NCBI RefSeq assembly: GCF_010093815.1
Contig: NW_022985568.1
Span: 312,449-376,448, forward strand
DNA: 64,000 nt
Origin: Pseudovirgaria hyperparasitica
Taxonomy: Eukaryota > Ascomycota > Dothideomycetes > Acrospermales > Acrospermaceae
Reading direction: 5' to 3'
Below, one piece after another: positions 46,557 to 57,508 of this stretch (positions are counted from its first letter, which is position 1; each line of letters opens with the position of its first letter). Both the position numbers and the translations under genes were made by a program. Below the pieces are notes generated by a model, which was not told the DNA's origin, searched no databases, and saw only the letters and a list, made by a program, of their open reading frames with translations.

Positions 46557-47224
46557 ATGGCTCCTCTCAAAGCTGGTGACAAGTTCCCCGAGGGCGTCAA
46601 GTTCGAGTGAGTTTCTTCTCCGAGTACACAGCTTGACACGTTGCTGATACAATTTACATCAGGTGGGCCCCCATCACCAACGCCGACCCGACATCCTGCG
46701 GCAAGCCCCAAGAATATGACGCCAGCAAAGAGTTCGCGGGTAAGAAAGTTGTCCTCGTCGCTGTCCCCGGCGCTTTCACTCCCGGCTGCCAGGCCATGCA
46801 CTTGCCCCCATACATTCAGCTCCAGGACGAGCTGCAGTCCAAGGGCGTCGACAAGGTCGTCGTCATTGCGTCCAACGACTCGTGGGTTATGAATGCTTGG
46901 GGCAAGGTCAACAAGGTCACTGGTACGGACTATCTTGTGAGTTCTCTGCAGTCTAGCAGCATGCGGCAATCCGGCTGACGCATCGTAGCTTCTCATGAGC
47001 GACTCCAAGACCTCGTTCGGCAAGACACATGGCTGGATGGCAGGTATGGGCGATCGGCTGGGACGCTTTGCAATTGTGATTGAGAAGGATGGCACGATTA
47101 GCTATGCCGAGAAGGAGGACAACCCGAGCCAAGTCACGGTAAGTTCTGCTTGACAGCTCGAGCGGGATTTGGTTCTGACATGTCATAGGTCTCCGGTGCG
47201 GACGCTGTTCTTGCGAAATTGTAA
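46557..47224 (+). CDS. PMP20: Peroxiredoxin, PMP20/Asp f 3 type, peroxisomal
   Basis: Thiol peroxidase that reduces H2O2 and alkyl hydroperoxides. Exons 46557-46606, 46663-46936, 46989-47138 and 47189-47224 encode 169 residues. The Prx5-type active site VPGAFTPGCQAMHLP places the peroxidatic Cys at residue 59; Cys29 is the only other cysteine seen nearby. DSWVMNAWGK and GRFAIVIEKDGTI are usual for the group. The last exon, just 12 codons with the stop, supplies the C-terminal A-K-L, a PTS1 signal as in yeast and mammalian PMP20-like proteins. Fungal orthologues are known allergens (Asp f 3 group). Confidence 0.94.
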
Positions 47225-48764
47225 GATGGCCCTATGCCAGCCATAGCTGAGAGAGCAGCGGGCTTACAAGTGCACGTCCAGCGGCGAGCGCCACCGCCTG
47301 TAGCATCTGCCTTTATCATAGTAAAGAGCAGGCCAGACATCAAGCTAGACATAGTGTAAAGCGAGTAGGATAGAAGACAAAACAAGCACCTGCACGCACG
47401 TACGATCCACCGAAAACAGTGACTTGAATATTCAAATTGGTTGAAAATGTAGCGTCACAAACGACCCATTCTTTCAGGTTATGAAGAAAATCCAGAGTGG
47501 GAGATACAGGACGTTGTAAAAGATTTGCTCTGCCGCGCATTGGAGAGATAAACAACGACGGGCAATGAAGCCTGTCGCATTGAGCGTGATCGCGCCAGAA
47601 AACTGTGTGTGTGCGCGACCGGCTCAATGTGTGCGGATGAAGAGAGAAGAATGAAAATTATCTCCGGCTCGGGGAAGTAGAGCGGGTGCCCAGGACTACG
47701 GATGACAAAGCATGCGATGAGTACTAGTAGTACCTTCTTAAGGTAGGTACGGTACCTACAGAACTACCACTACCACCTACCTGAGCGGGCTAGAGTCATT
47801 TGGGTGATGGTCTAACTCTCCTGGGGTTTCTGGCACTTTAATGCAGCCTCAGGCCCCTCACACCAATCAGGACGTCTGATACAGCTGAACTACCACCCAG
47901 AGCACCCACAGCCTTACACGCCCTGCATAATCACGACTCTTGACTTCGACATGAGTAGCAGGCAAAGTAGTATCGATACAAGGACACGGACTACACGGCA
48001 AATCGGCACATCTCGGGGTTCCGGACAGATGTACTACCTCTATCTTCTGCCTACGCTGCTGCAGATGTGAGAGACCTCGGCAGTCTCTGGCAGATCAGCA
48101 TCATCATCACCACCATCCATCGATATCATCATGCTGCCAGCTATTACCACGACCTTCAAACACCCATTGCGACGTATACACAGGTACCCAGAGCTTACAG
48201 AAGGATTCATCTGCAGTCTCGTGGATATGAACGGTACTTTTCCGCTGTCAATCCTGCGAGTCGATGGCTGCTGGCGTCGGCACAGGCCCTCATCGCGGCT
48301 GTGGCTCCCTCGTCCCCACTCACCAGCACGACTTAGCATTTTTTCCGTTTCCACTCATTCATTCGCCGATTGCGCTGTGGATCTGCGTCTGAGAGTCATG
48401 CGTGCTGCTAATAGTTTCCTTGCTGTCTTAATCGTCATTCTAATATTCCTCCGTGCTGTTTCTGCTTGTCCTGACGTCTATGCTGTCTCGTCACTCATGC
48501 TGTGCTCACTTCTAGCTGCCCCAAGTTATCTGCCTCGTGGTCCTGTAGAGAGTCATCACTGCGTCGTCGATACCTCCGAAGCCGTTTCTGTACGCGCGAT
48601 AGAACGCTGTGAAACTGTGCGTATGTTTATGGGACAGCATTGAGCAGGCTTTACCATCTACATATAAGGAGTATCCTCGCATGTAGTCCGGACTCATGCC
48701 AATCTGAAGATTCCCATATCAAATCCTCGGCAGACCCATCGAAATATACAAATCGGCAGTCAGC
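47225..48764. other. Intergenic, no gene seen
   Basis: 1.5 kb. A perfect inverted repeat, GTAGGTAC-G-GTACCTAC, lies at 47743-47759, near further TACC/GGTA words. A 170-codon open frame near 48131-48643 has no domain, is Ser/Arg/Leu-rich and is probably chance. The end is promoter of the MFS gene. Confidence 0.5.
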
Positions 48765-50816
48765 ATGGTCGATGAGAAGGAACACCGTACCTCCTCCACC
48801 TCGACACCAACGCCACCCTCCCAGCATTTCCTCGAAGATGTCGACCCGGAGCGCAAATCGTCCAAAAGCACTCAAGACTCTGCATCTGATATTTCATCCT
48901 CAGACGACGAAGAATACGTAGAACGAGCCCAGTCAGAACATGCAACACAAACGCAATCCCGGAATTTCGAGCTTCACAGAAATGCATCACACGTCACAGA
49001 AACCAGCGCAACCCCTGAGCTTGTTCATATCCAGACCGGGAGAAGCGTTGCCACAAATGCAACAAGTGACCCAAGATTCGAGGTCGATTTCGAAGAGGAC
49101 GGCTCAGACAATCCAAAGGAATGGAGCCTGGCACACAAGAGCATGGTTATATTCTGCACTAGCTATTCCACCGTTATAGTGTAAGTGGACGCTTGACTTT
49201 TGACCTTTTGACCTTTGCCACTGCCGACCAGCATACAATGTTGCATTGTCGTCCATTGCCGCATGTCAAATGTGGCTGAACGTCAATGGCTAAACTGACG
49301 TCGTACAGCGTCTTGTATTCGACTTCATATGCATCCGCCATCCCGGGCATGATGGAAAGCTTCAACATCGACAACGAGACCCTCGTCGTTCTCGGCCTCA
49401 CGACATATCTCATGGGCTTGGCCACCGGTTCCGTGATCCTGGCACCGCTCAGCGAAATGTACGGTCGCAGACCCATCTACATCGTATCGCTGGCCTTTTT
49501 CATCGTTCTTGTCATTCCATGCGCTCTGGCGAAGAATCTAGAGACCATCCTAGTCACCCGCTTCTTTGGCGCCCTCGCTGGGAGTGCCATGATTTCCAAC
49601 GCCCCTGGTACCGTTGCAGACATTGTCACGGACGAATACCGCGCCCTCGCATTTTCCATCTGGAGTATTGGACCTATGAACGGTGTATGTTTCTATATAT
49701 ATCCTCCTTCTTTCTTCGCAGTACTGACTATTCCAGCCCGTCCTTGGCCCCATCATCGGCGGCTTCGTCTTTCAATCTCTCGGTTGGCGCTGGACAAATT
49801 GGGTCGTCCTCATCGGTGCCGGCGTCGCACTGCTCGTGATATCGACGGTCAAAGAAACCTACGCACCCGCCATCCTCCGCCGCAAATCCGCTCTTCAGCG
49901 GAAGAAATCAAACGACGATCGATACTGGTCCCGCTATGACGAGCGTCTCGGCCTTCGCTCCCTCCTCGCCGTCAACCTCTCCCGGCCCTTCGTCATGGCC
50001 GTCACCGAGCCCATCTGCATCTTCTGGGACATCTACATCGCCATCGTCTACGGCATCCTCTACCTCTGCTTCGTCGCCTACCCCATCGTCTTCTCCCAGC
50101 AACGCGGCTGGTCACCCGGGCTCACCGGCCTCGCCTACACCGGCATCGGCATCGGCGGCCTCATCACCATCCTCTCCGAGCCCCTCCTCCGCGCCCTCAT
50201 CAACTCCTACCGCCCCAACCGCAGCATCCCCGCCAGCCCCCTCAACGCCGCCCCTCCCGAGGCCATGCTCGCCGTTGTCTGCATAGCCGCCGTCCTCGTT
50301 CCCATCGGCGAGCTCGTCTTCGCATGGACTTCCCCACCCACCGTCCACTGGGTCTTCCCCATCCTCGCCGGCATCCCCTTTGGCGCCGGCAACTGCGCCG
50401 TCTTCATCTACGCGTCAAACTACCTCGTCCACTCGTACGGCATCTACGCCGCCTCCGCGCTCGCCGGTAATGCCGTGCTGCGCAGTGTCCTGGGCGGCTG
50501 CTTGCCGCTTGCGGGCCCCGCGCTGTATGGTGCTCTTGGGAGTCGCTGGGCTGGCACGTTGCTGGGCGGGCTGGAAGTGTTGTGTATTCCGATTCCGTGG
50601 GTGTTCTGGCGGTATGGCGCGAGGATTCGGGGGAGGAGTCGCATGATTGGGCTCATGCGTGCGGATCAGGAGAGGTTGGAGGCGAGGGCTCGAAGGAAGG
50701 CGGTGGGTGTGGTTGCTGGAGGGGGAAGCGCAGGCGAGGATCGAGCTGGAGGGATGGAGTACGTGAGCGCGCAGAAAGAGAAGGCTGGGCTTGTAGAACG
50801 GGATCGTGAGGTTTGA
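48765..50816 (+). CDS. MFS transporter, DHA1 (polyamine/multidrug antiporter) type
   Basis: Proton antiporter of the 12-span drug:H+ family. Exons 48765-49180, 49309-49684 and 49737-50816 encode 623 residues. About 130 hydrophilic, Ser/Thr/Glu-rich residues precede DNPKEWSLAHKS, typical of the fungal Tpo/Flu1 group. Motif A is APLSEMYGRRPIYI; motif C, SIWSIGPMNGPVLGPIIGGF, is completed across the second junction; YSPLSKRR-like loops are replaced by LRRKSALQRKK in the central loop. The tail is basic and Gly-rich. Codon use changes sharply: between about 49940 and 50450 almost every third base is C, then after 50560 codons become G-rich. Exon one is not biased. Substrate unknown. Confidence 0.92.
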
Positions 50817-51988
50817 GATAGTTGTTTGGAAACTTGGGGACTTTATGAGACTCACGAAATGACATGAAGTAGCTTTCAAAGCCATCATCTCCATAATGCC
50901 GTTATGACCCTGTGTGATGGCGTCTGTAGCTTCGCGTATGTTTTGACGCGTACCGTTGACGTTTTCACCTGCAGCTTATACAGGACCACTGACCACGTCG
51001 ACACTGGCAAAGAGTCTATCTGCCATGTTCGGGCATGCAGCTGCTGGTCTCTTTCTAAAGATTGCGCGGATGTGTAGTGGATGCGGTTGTTTGATCAGCG
51101 CGGTCATGGGCCCATTCGAATAGTGTAAAGGTGATTCACTTTGCTCACAGCGAGTTCCGAGAAGGTCTATCTATCAGGACGAAATACCAAGGCGAAATCT
51201 TGTAAGACCGGCGAGGCCAAAAAAAAACCTGCAGACGCGTTGCTTATCAATCCAACAAACAGTGTTCAGACGCGTGACCCCTGGCTCAGCAACACCACAC
51301 ACCGCACCACACCACACCACCACTTTATCAATTTTCTCGCCCTTTATAAACAATTTTACTCCAGCTACAATCAGTACCAGAACTTCGGGGCCATGGCTTA
51401 GTGGTCCCACAACAGGATAAAAAAGCGCGGTTTGGTGACGGCTTTCTCGGTTCCCAAACGATTGAGCTCCCGTTCGATCCGCGCGATATGAGTTTTGTTT
51501 TGAGTTTTTTTTTTCTCAATTTTTTTTTGGAGTTTTTGCTCATAATGGCTGCTGGAGGCGTGCCTAGAGGTTTGATTTTGGGTAGGATGTTACCGTACTT
51601 GTGTAGAGGAAGTTAGAGAGTTGCTTTGGGGTAGGCTTTGGTTGTTGTTGATGGTGTTTGTGTAGGTTTTGGTAGATTTGTCTTCGACGTGGCACTTTGG
51701 ACGCGTTACAGCAGTTCCTCTTACTGTGCGGGTTGTTGGGATGCGTATTGTTCATCGAGCTTGCGAAGTCAGAAACTAAGCACTTATATAAAGAGACAAT
51801 TAGCTTTACAATTATGTATTCAAGAACTGGGTCCGGCATGCATTTTTGCCAAACGTATGTATAGCACACTAGTTATTTGCATGTATGACGCTCCGATGAT
51901 ACTTAATTCACTGCATGAAAGCATCTACTCCAAGCGTCTGACCTTCATCCTTCAATAATCCTTTCCAGAATGTATGTAGGGGAGGCGA
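50817..51988. other. Intergenic with a CA-rich tract and a Pol III-type locus
   Basis: Between two convergent genes. A CACCACAC-type microsatellite lies at 51290-51325. The region 51345-51530 has the Pol III-type signals described separately. The rest shows nothing. Confidence 0.5.
51387..51514 (+). ncRNA. Candidate Pol III-transcribed small RNA, unassigned
   Basis: TATAAA at 51345-51350, an A-box match TGGCTTAGTGG at 51394-51404 (fits TRGYNNANNNG), a B-box match GTTCGATCC at 51472-51480 (fits GWTCRANNC), and T-runs of ten (51505-51514) and nine (51520-51528) lie in the right order and spacing. GGGGCCA (51387-51393) pairs with TGGTCCC (51402-51408, one G-U) around an eight-base loop. A normal tRNA cloverleaf does not fold: the T stem does not pair and no 3' partner for GGGGCCA follows the B box. 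It could be a tRNA relic, a SINE-like copy or a genuine small RNA. Ends are estimates. Confidence 0.4.
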
Positions 51989-52756
51989 TCAATGCTCTTC
52001 CTCCTTACACGATGCAATGAGAGCAGTGCTTGCCGCAGCAGCAACACTCACCACAACCACACTGATGAGACTGCCAAGAATGATACCACCGAAACCACCC
52101 ATAGCAGCCGACTGAAGGAGAGAAAACAAGCTTCCTGCGGGAACGTCACCCATAGAGGCCTGCACAGCCGCCGCAATAGAACCTTTCGACTGAGTCAGTA
52201 CATATAACCCTCCAAGTATGCGAATCACACCCCAGCAGCAGGCCCGACAGGCGTAAAACCCAGGATTCCAAGGAGAGGCATGAAGAACAGTCCCGGCGCC
52301 GCGATGATGACGCCGCCAATCACACAAAGTGCAATCTCATGCGGGTGCTCCTTGACGAACTCGAACGTGGCTTCCGGGAGGTTATTCCAGTCGAAGTTGA
52401 GCATATACTCCTCTGCTTCTTCCTTGCTTTTCCACGCGTCATCGCCGAACTGCTGAAGTGCTGGCATGGTCTCGTTCTGGTACGTGTTCTGGAGGTCCTG
52501 CGCTCGCTTGCGGAGCTCTTGGAATGCACTGTCTCCCGCTTCACTGAGGGCTTGCATGGTTCCGGTGGCGCTGTCGTTAATGTCTTGCATGCCTTTCTCC
52601 CCGGCTTTCGCCATCTCTTCACCTGTTGCAAATCAGTCTCGTCGTTCATAGCTTTCGCCGTGCAATGCTCGTACCAGCTCTTGTTGCATGGCCTGCGACG
52701 GCTTCGGCGGCATGGCCGGTATCTGCGATTGCTTTGTCAAACCAGCCAAAATCCAT
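51989..52756 (-). CDS. IFI6/IFI27 (ISG12)-like small membrane protein, copy A
   Basis: Exons 52756-52675, 52622-52231 and 52189-51989 encode 224 residues. The N-terminal half is soluble and helical (MDFGWFDKAIADTGHAAEA, then an acidic Gln/Glu-rich part, FDWNNLPEATFEFVKEHP). The C-terminal half is membrane-embedded and Gly/Ala-rich: ALCVIGGVIIAAPGLFFMPL, GILGFTPVGPAAG, then SIAAAVQASMGDVPAGSLFSL, LQSAAMGGFGG and a final hydrophobic span. The GF-T-P-V-G-P-A-A-G-S-I-A-A core and LQSAAMGG fit the Ifi-6-16 family (interferon-induced ISG12 in animals, also widespread in fungi). Animal members sit in mitochondrial or nuclear membranes; the fungal role is unknown. A paralogue lies 493 bp upstream on the same strand. 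Confidence 0.75.
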
Positions 52757-53249
52757 GATTGTTTGCGGGCTGATGTACAGAGTGTATTAAGCGGTAAGAG
52801 CTGTGTATTGGCTTCGCAAGGACTTAAGAGTGCTCTGGGAGATTGACCGATCAGTGATGGAATCAAGGTCTCATAGTCTGGTGAATATATGGGTCCGTGT
52901 AGCTAGTGCTACCGTGAAACACTGTGGAATACTGTGCAAACACACAGCTAATAATAACGCTAGTCGTTTTCGTGCCTTTCTGACTTCAGTTGATAGGTAC
53001 TCCGCGAGGTGAAATACAGACCTAAGTCAAGACATAGCTTATATGTATCAAGGAGAAGATAGCATGCGTCACTTCACTCGTGCACACGATTTTTAACACC
53101 AAAGAGTATATCTTTGCCTAGCTTTGTCAAACTTGACCGTTGTAGCGTCACACAGCCATACAGTGCCTTTGATAGCCAACTCAGATGAGCCGTACGATCT
53201 CAGTACAAGCATTTACAGCTCTCTTTCCAATAAATATTCTAGGCACACC
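52757..53249. promoter_or_regulatory. Spacer between the two ISG12-like genes
   Basis: 493 bp holding the 3' flank of copy B and the promoter of copy A. No specific site recognised. Confidence 0.4.
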
Positions 53250-53875
53250 CTATTCTTCATCTGGTTCCAAAGTGTCAACACCCCTTTGTCCCTCGCTTAT
53301 CGCCATGTTGCGGTTTGGATTTATAGCAGCCTTGATTAGCTTTGCTGCTTCGATGGCGACAAAAGACACAGCTCCAGTTGTAAGCACACCTCCTACGATT
53401 ACTGCACCATACCCAGCCATAGCGGCCGACTGAAGTATTGCAAATAGTGAGCCACCAGCCACAGTTCCGAGAGAAGCCTGCCAGGCAGCTGCGAGTGAGC
53501 CTTGACCCAAGTCAGTCAATGTAAAATAAAACGTGCAAAGCGTGGTGACTTACCAGCCGCCGGACCCACAGCTGTGAAGCCCATTAGACTGAGTAGTGGT
53601 CCGAAGATGAGTGCTGGTTGGAAGATCATAATGCCAGTCGAGACTCCGCCGACGATGTAGAATATAGTCTTGAACGGATGTGCCTTGACGTAACGCCATG
53701 TACTATGAGGCAGGCGCCTGAAGTTGAAGTCAAGTAGTTTCTTCTTGGCAACGAACAGATCTTGCTGCAGGCTGTCTCCCAGCTGGTTCACAAGCGGAAC
53801 GACGCCGTATTTGTACCAACCGTTCAGTTTGGTGGCCGTGCTAGCCACGGAGGAGAGAAAGTCGGCAAAGGGCAT
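53250..53875 (-). CDS. IFI6/IFI27 (ISG12)-like small membrane protein, copy B
   Basis: Exons 53875-53554 and 53500-53250 encode 190 residues. The layout is that of copy A: a helical N-terminus (MPFADFLSSVASTATKLNGW), FNFRRLPHSTWRYVKAHPFK in place of the copy A NLPEATFEFVKEHP segment, a span with IVGGVSTGIMIFQPALIFGP, the core LMGFTAVGPAAGSLAAAWQ, then GGSLFAILQSAAMAGYGAV and a closing span. The intron falls at the same GPAAG motif as the second intron of copy A. Copy B lacks the first intron and the acidic Gln-rich segment, and ends in a hydrophilic tail with no CaaX or retention signal. Clear but diverged paralogue. Confidence 0.75.
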
Positions 53876-54648
53876 GTTGAGGCTTTGAGAGATGTTATAG
53901 GTGCGAAAAGTAAGGCAGTGGAAGACTATATATCAGAGCCGTTAATCCTGTGATTTTGAGTCGAAGCATTTGTCTTGGATACTGAGAAGTGAATCGAGTT
54001 AGTAACTTCGATATGTGCGAACACTCGTCATGTTTGATTGAATGTGTGGAGATAGGTCCGCGAATCGGCCATCGCAAGTGTAAAGTGATAAGTTGTGAAA
54101 TTTGCATACTGGAAGTAGCCGGGTCGGCGCTGGAGAAAAGATATTGTGGTGGGAAGTGAACGCTGAGTGCTCAAGCACGACCCCCAACCGAGAGACCTAA
54201 ACACAGCCTTACGGAAAGCAGTTAGACGACAGACTAAGCGGTTATAATATAAATATGAAGCTCAACGTCATCAGAAGGCTAGATTGGTTGTCTTTTACGA
54301 TATCAAGAAATAGAAAGAGCTTTGAACAGCAATATAAGGAGAGAGAGAGAAAAGAGAGGAGAGAAGTGAGGCTCTACAGCCCAATCGCTAGTCTCGATTA
54401 GGCTAGCCCAGTCAGTACGTCTCCACTTCGTGTTCACAAGGTTAACTATGGGGGCATGGAGCAAAATAGATTACAGTATCAATCCACCAAGTAACAGGAA
54501 TACCGACTTCAAAGCTCTTCATGGAAAATATCACCGTGATATAGAGTCATCAGGACCCACTGCTATGTCATAGGTATCTTACAACGTGCTTATATTCTCC
54601 TGTTCATGTATGGCGTGACCACTAACATAGTATTGAAATCATATGTCA
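53876..54648. other. Gap with a short GA microsatellite
   Basis: 773 bp. An imperfect (GA)n tract lies at about 54342-54367. The left half is the promoter of ISG12-like copy B. Nothing else seen. Confidence 0.5.
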
Positions 54649-55285
54649 TCAGAGTCTTCTAATCCTTCCCTGTTCTCTCAATAACGACTTATGGAGAAGC
54701 ATACCCACCAGCCAACCAGAAATCATTCTTATCATAGAGGCCGAGATCACCACCACGAAGATGACCAGAGACCAACCCCAAGCCGACTGAGCCACATCTA
54801 CGAGAGAGAATTCCGGGACCGTCAAATCACGCGCACCGATCTCCCCATAGCCTACAAAGGTTCAGCACTATTTAGGAGCCACGATATGACGCGAGAACTC
54901 ACCCGGTCCGGTCAAATCAACACTCAACTCAGTCATATTCCTCATTGCGACATATCCATCAGACCCTACGGAGGAGGTTAATACTATTCCAAAGCATATC
55001 TCCCATGATACGTCTAGATATCTCACGAATAGCACGCTGGCGCACAGGTCCGAAGGCAAGCTTGGGAATGTTTATGGTAAAGACACCACAGACAGCCAGA
55101 ATGATCAAGAGGATGACAGTCAAGCTGCTGACAGAGAGGCCAAGGTACCAGGGGCCGATGTTGACAAGGGAGCGGTAGAAGGCGCGAAGTTTGGTGTTCA
55201 GAGATGCAAAGAAACTGCTAGATCTTGGAGCCGAGCTGGTTTCGTCCGGGTTGTAGTATAGGGGAAGAGCGTGGTTCTCGGACAT
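54649..55285 (-). CDS. Small two-span membrane protein, unknown
   Basis: Exons 55285-55027, 54965-54903 and 54851-54649 encode 174 residues in frame through introns of 61 and 51 bp (a TATTAACC branch site lies in the first). Residues 1-45 are hydrophilic, with PLYYNPDE. The first span is LGLSVSSLTVILLIILAV. A middle part, RSDGYVAMRNMTELSVDLTG, with one N-M-T glycosylation sequon, leads to ARDLTVPEFSLVDVAQSAW and a second span, LVIFVVVISASMIRMISGWL, then a basic tail. The middle region would thus face the lumen or exterior. No family recognised. The unspliced frame of the first exon runs into the intron and gives a false shorter protein. Confidence 0.65.
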
Positions 55286-56059
55286 CTTGGAGGAGAAAGT
55301 CAGGATCTATCGTGTATGCGATATGGAACGTTAACGTGCAGGGCAATGCTGGGTCGAGGTGAGCTTTTCTGGTTTGTAAGTACTGCCGGTTGAGGAGCTG
55401 TATAAAAAAGTAGAGCGACAGGAGCAGATTTGCTGTCTTACATGAGATGTATATGATTCTGTGTAGCGCCATATCTAATGCCTTTGGATAGTGATGACCA
55501 GTTTTGCCGGGAGTGGATCTGAGGTTCGGCGAGTGGGTCTGAAGTTCGGCGACTAGAGCCGGAGTGGAGTTTGTGGGACGGGTAATTAATGATGGATGTC
55601 GCAAAACATGTGCTCGATACTCCGATGAGATCTCGATCATGTTGGCACTAATAAGAAAGATGTCCTATGCCACTGTTATGTTTAAGATACCTACTACTTC
55701 GCGTGGGCAATGACTCGCCCGTTCGTGACTCAACTGGAAAGTGGAGAACTGCAGCCAGAGGCTATCTCGCTCACTGTATGGCTGCATCCATTGATCCACA
55801 TTGACTTTGCACTGTGTTGGGGAGACATGACGAATCAAGTAATTAATTAGATTATGTATGATGGAAGGGATATAACAGGGGTAGTTTATGGAGTGAGATC
55901 CTGACTAAGGAGTAGTGCACAGACACTAGCGTGAATGTGTCCACCATTGTAGTTCAACGTCACCATGCTCCACCCCAAACTTGGTCACAACTCAAGTGAC
56001 GCCTTGCTTAGCCATGACAAAAGAGATGGGTATCTGATCCTACTTTGATGTTTCGCTGT
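55286..56059. other. Intergenic, no gene seen
   Basis: 774 bp between two minus-strand genes. A short direct repeat of GGTCTGA-GTTCGGCGA type lies near 55520-55550. Nothing else supported. Confidence 0.5.
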
Positions 56060-57508
56060 TCACAGTCCAACAGTCCTTAAAGTATGTGACAGTGAGTTCC
56101 CGATCGGCTGCAAGTTCGGGAGCATGGCCGCGACGAATCGATCTGGGAATCTGCTACTGCCATGAATCAACAATGGCAGCACAGCTATTCCCCACATGAA
56201 GTATGTCAAGCCGATCGCCATGTTGATGCGAATAGCGATGATGATGGATCTGAGACGCGCAGCAATCCAGTTGCGAATGGGTCGATTCTTCTTTGCTGCT
56301 TCAGCGGCTGCGAGCGCTTCAGAAATCTTCAGCGCAACCTTGTTGTTGATCTTTTGCCAAGTAGTATTGAGCGCGATCGATCTCGCTGTCTGCGACATTT
56401 GTCTTCTGAGCTCAGATGACTGGATAAGTCTCTGTGTCTTCGCAACGAAGTTCCTAACGTCGTCTGGTCGAATGAGATGGCCAGATTTCTCATCAACTAC
56501 AATCTCAGACGGCCCTCCTTGATCCCGTGCGACCACTGGCAAGCCACTCGCCATCGCTTCCAAAACAACCAGACCAAAAGTTTCGGTGATGGAACAATGC
56601 AGGAACAAATCAGCTGAAGCGTAGACGCACGCCAATGCTGCACCCTTACGGAACCCTGTGAATACAACCCTGTGCTCCACACTCTTGAACAATTTTTGCA
56701 CATCTTCTTCCACTGCGGGATTCTGGTTGCCACCTGTAATGACCATCTTGAAATGACTTCCTGCAGCATCCAACCGCTGGACGACCTCAGCCAAAAACCC
56801 GAAGCCTTTCTCTGGAGCTATTCTCCCAACACATAGCAAAATGATCTCGCCATGAGGAGCAATCGTTTTGCGAAAGTTCATGTCTCTCGCTTCTGGTCGG
56901 AATAAAGCCGTATCTACGCCTCTTCCTAAGTGGAAGGTCTTACTCATCGGCGCGCCTGCTTTCTCGAGATATTCGCGGACCATTCCTGACGGATAAAAGA
57001 TGGTATGAACGGCACTATGGCTGAAAAGGAAGCCTTGTACCAGTGCTAGTAACCATACGGCATACTGATCCATCGGCTTGGGAAATATGATCTCACTGTA
57101 TGCGGAAAGGTCGGTTTGAAAGTTCAGCATCACAGGCGGTGGTGAACCCATTTGTCGAATCTGTAGAAGAAGCTGGAAGCCCACGGATGCAGGACTCGCC
57201 AGATATATCAGATCTGGGTGAAACGACTTGCTATATATAGTGTCGAGGCGGAGAGGATATGCGACTGTCAAATCTGGATTGTATGGTAGAGGGTATCCAT
57301 CAAGTCGAACTTCCGGATCGTTTCTCGCATTCGTCACTGTTGTTGGTCCCGCGAACTTGGGCGCCACAACAGCTACCTGCGCTCCATTGTCGCGGAGATA
57401 TTGGATCAGACTGCCTGTAGTCCTACTGACACCGTTGATTGGGCCAAGTGACTCAGTCGCCAGCAGAATCTTTCGGCCCTTGAGGTCTTGAGGAAAGTTC
57501 TGGTCCAT
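56060..57508 (-). CDS. GT4-family glycosyltransferase, SQD2/MgtA-like
   Basis: Single exon, 482 residues. Retaining GT-B-fold transferase of CAZy family GT4. The N-terminal Rossmann half starts KILLATESLGPINGVSRTTG, followed by PDLIYLASPASVGFQLLL, close in layout to plant SQD2 and bacterial glycolipid transferases. The nucleotide-sugar half has FHLGRGVDTALFRPE, LLCVGRIAPEKGFGFLAEV, VVFTGFRKGAALACVYASAD and the E-X7-E type motif in SITETFGLVVLEAMASG with the following Pro-Val-Val-Ala. A hydrophobic segment near residue 440 (GLTYFMWGIAVLPLLI) may anchor it to membrane. It is divergent from a UDP-glucose dehydrogenase gene, which suggests UDP-glucuronate as donor and perhaps a glucuronosyl lipid as product; donor and acceptor are inference. 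No signal peptide. Confidence 0.88.
   Translation of the reverse strand: MDQNFPQDLKGRKILLATESLGPINGVSRTTGSLIQYLRDNGAQVAVVAPKFAGPTTVTNARNDPEVRLDGYPLPYNPDLTVAYPLRLDTIYSKSFHPDLIYLASPASVGFQLLLQIRQMGSPPPVMLNFQTDLSAYSEIIFPKPMDQYAVWLLALVQGFLFSHSAVHTIFYPSGMVREYLEKAGAPMSKTFHLGRGVDTALFRPEARDMNFRKTIAPHGEIILLCVGRIAPEKGFGFLAEVVQRLDAAGSHFKMVITGGNQNPAVEEDVQKLFKSVEHRVVFTGFRKGAALACVYASADLFLHCSITETFGLVVLEAMASGLPVVARDQGGPSEIVVDEKSGHLIRPDDVRNFVAKTQRLIQSSELRRQMSQTARSIALNTTWQKINNKVALKISEALAAAEAAKKNRPIRNWIAARLRSIIIAIRINMAIGLTYFMWGIAVLPLLIHGSSRFPDRFVAAMLPNLQPIGNSLSHTLRTVGL

Noticed and set aside
48131-48643. 170-codon open frame as a gene
   Set aside because: No domain, poor composition, no splice partner, and it lies in the MFS promoter region.
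51387-51514. Ordinary tRNA gene
   Set aside because: A and B boxes match, but acceptor, T stem and anticodon arm do not pair as a cloverleaf.
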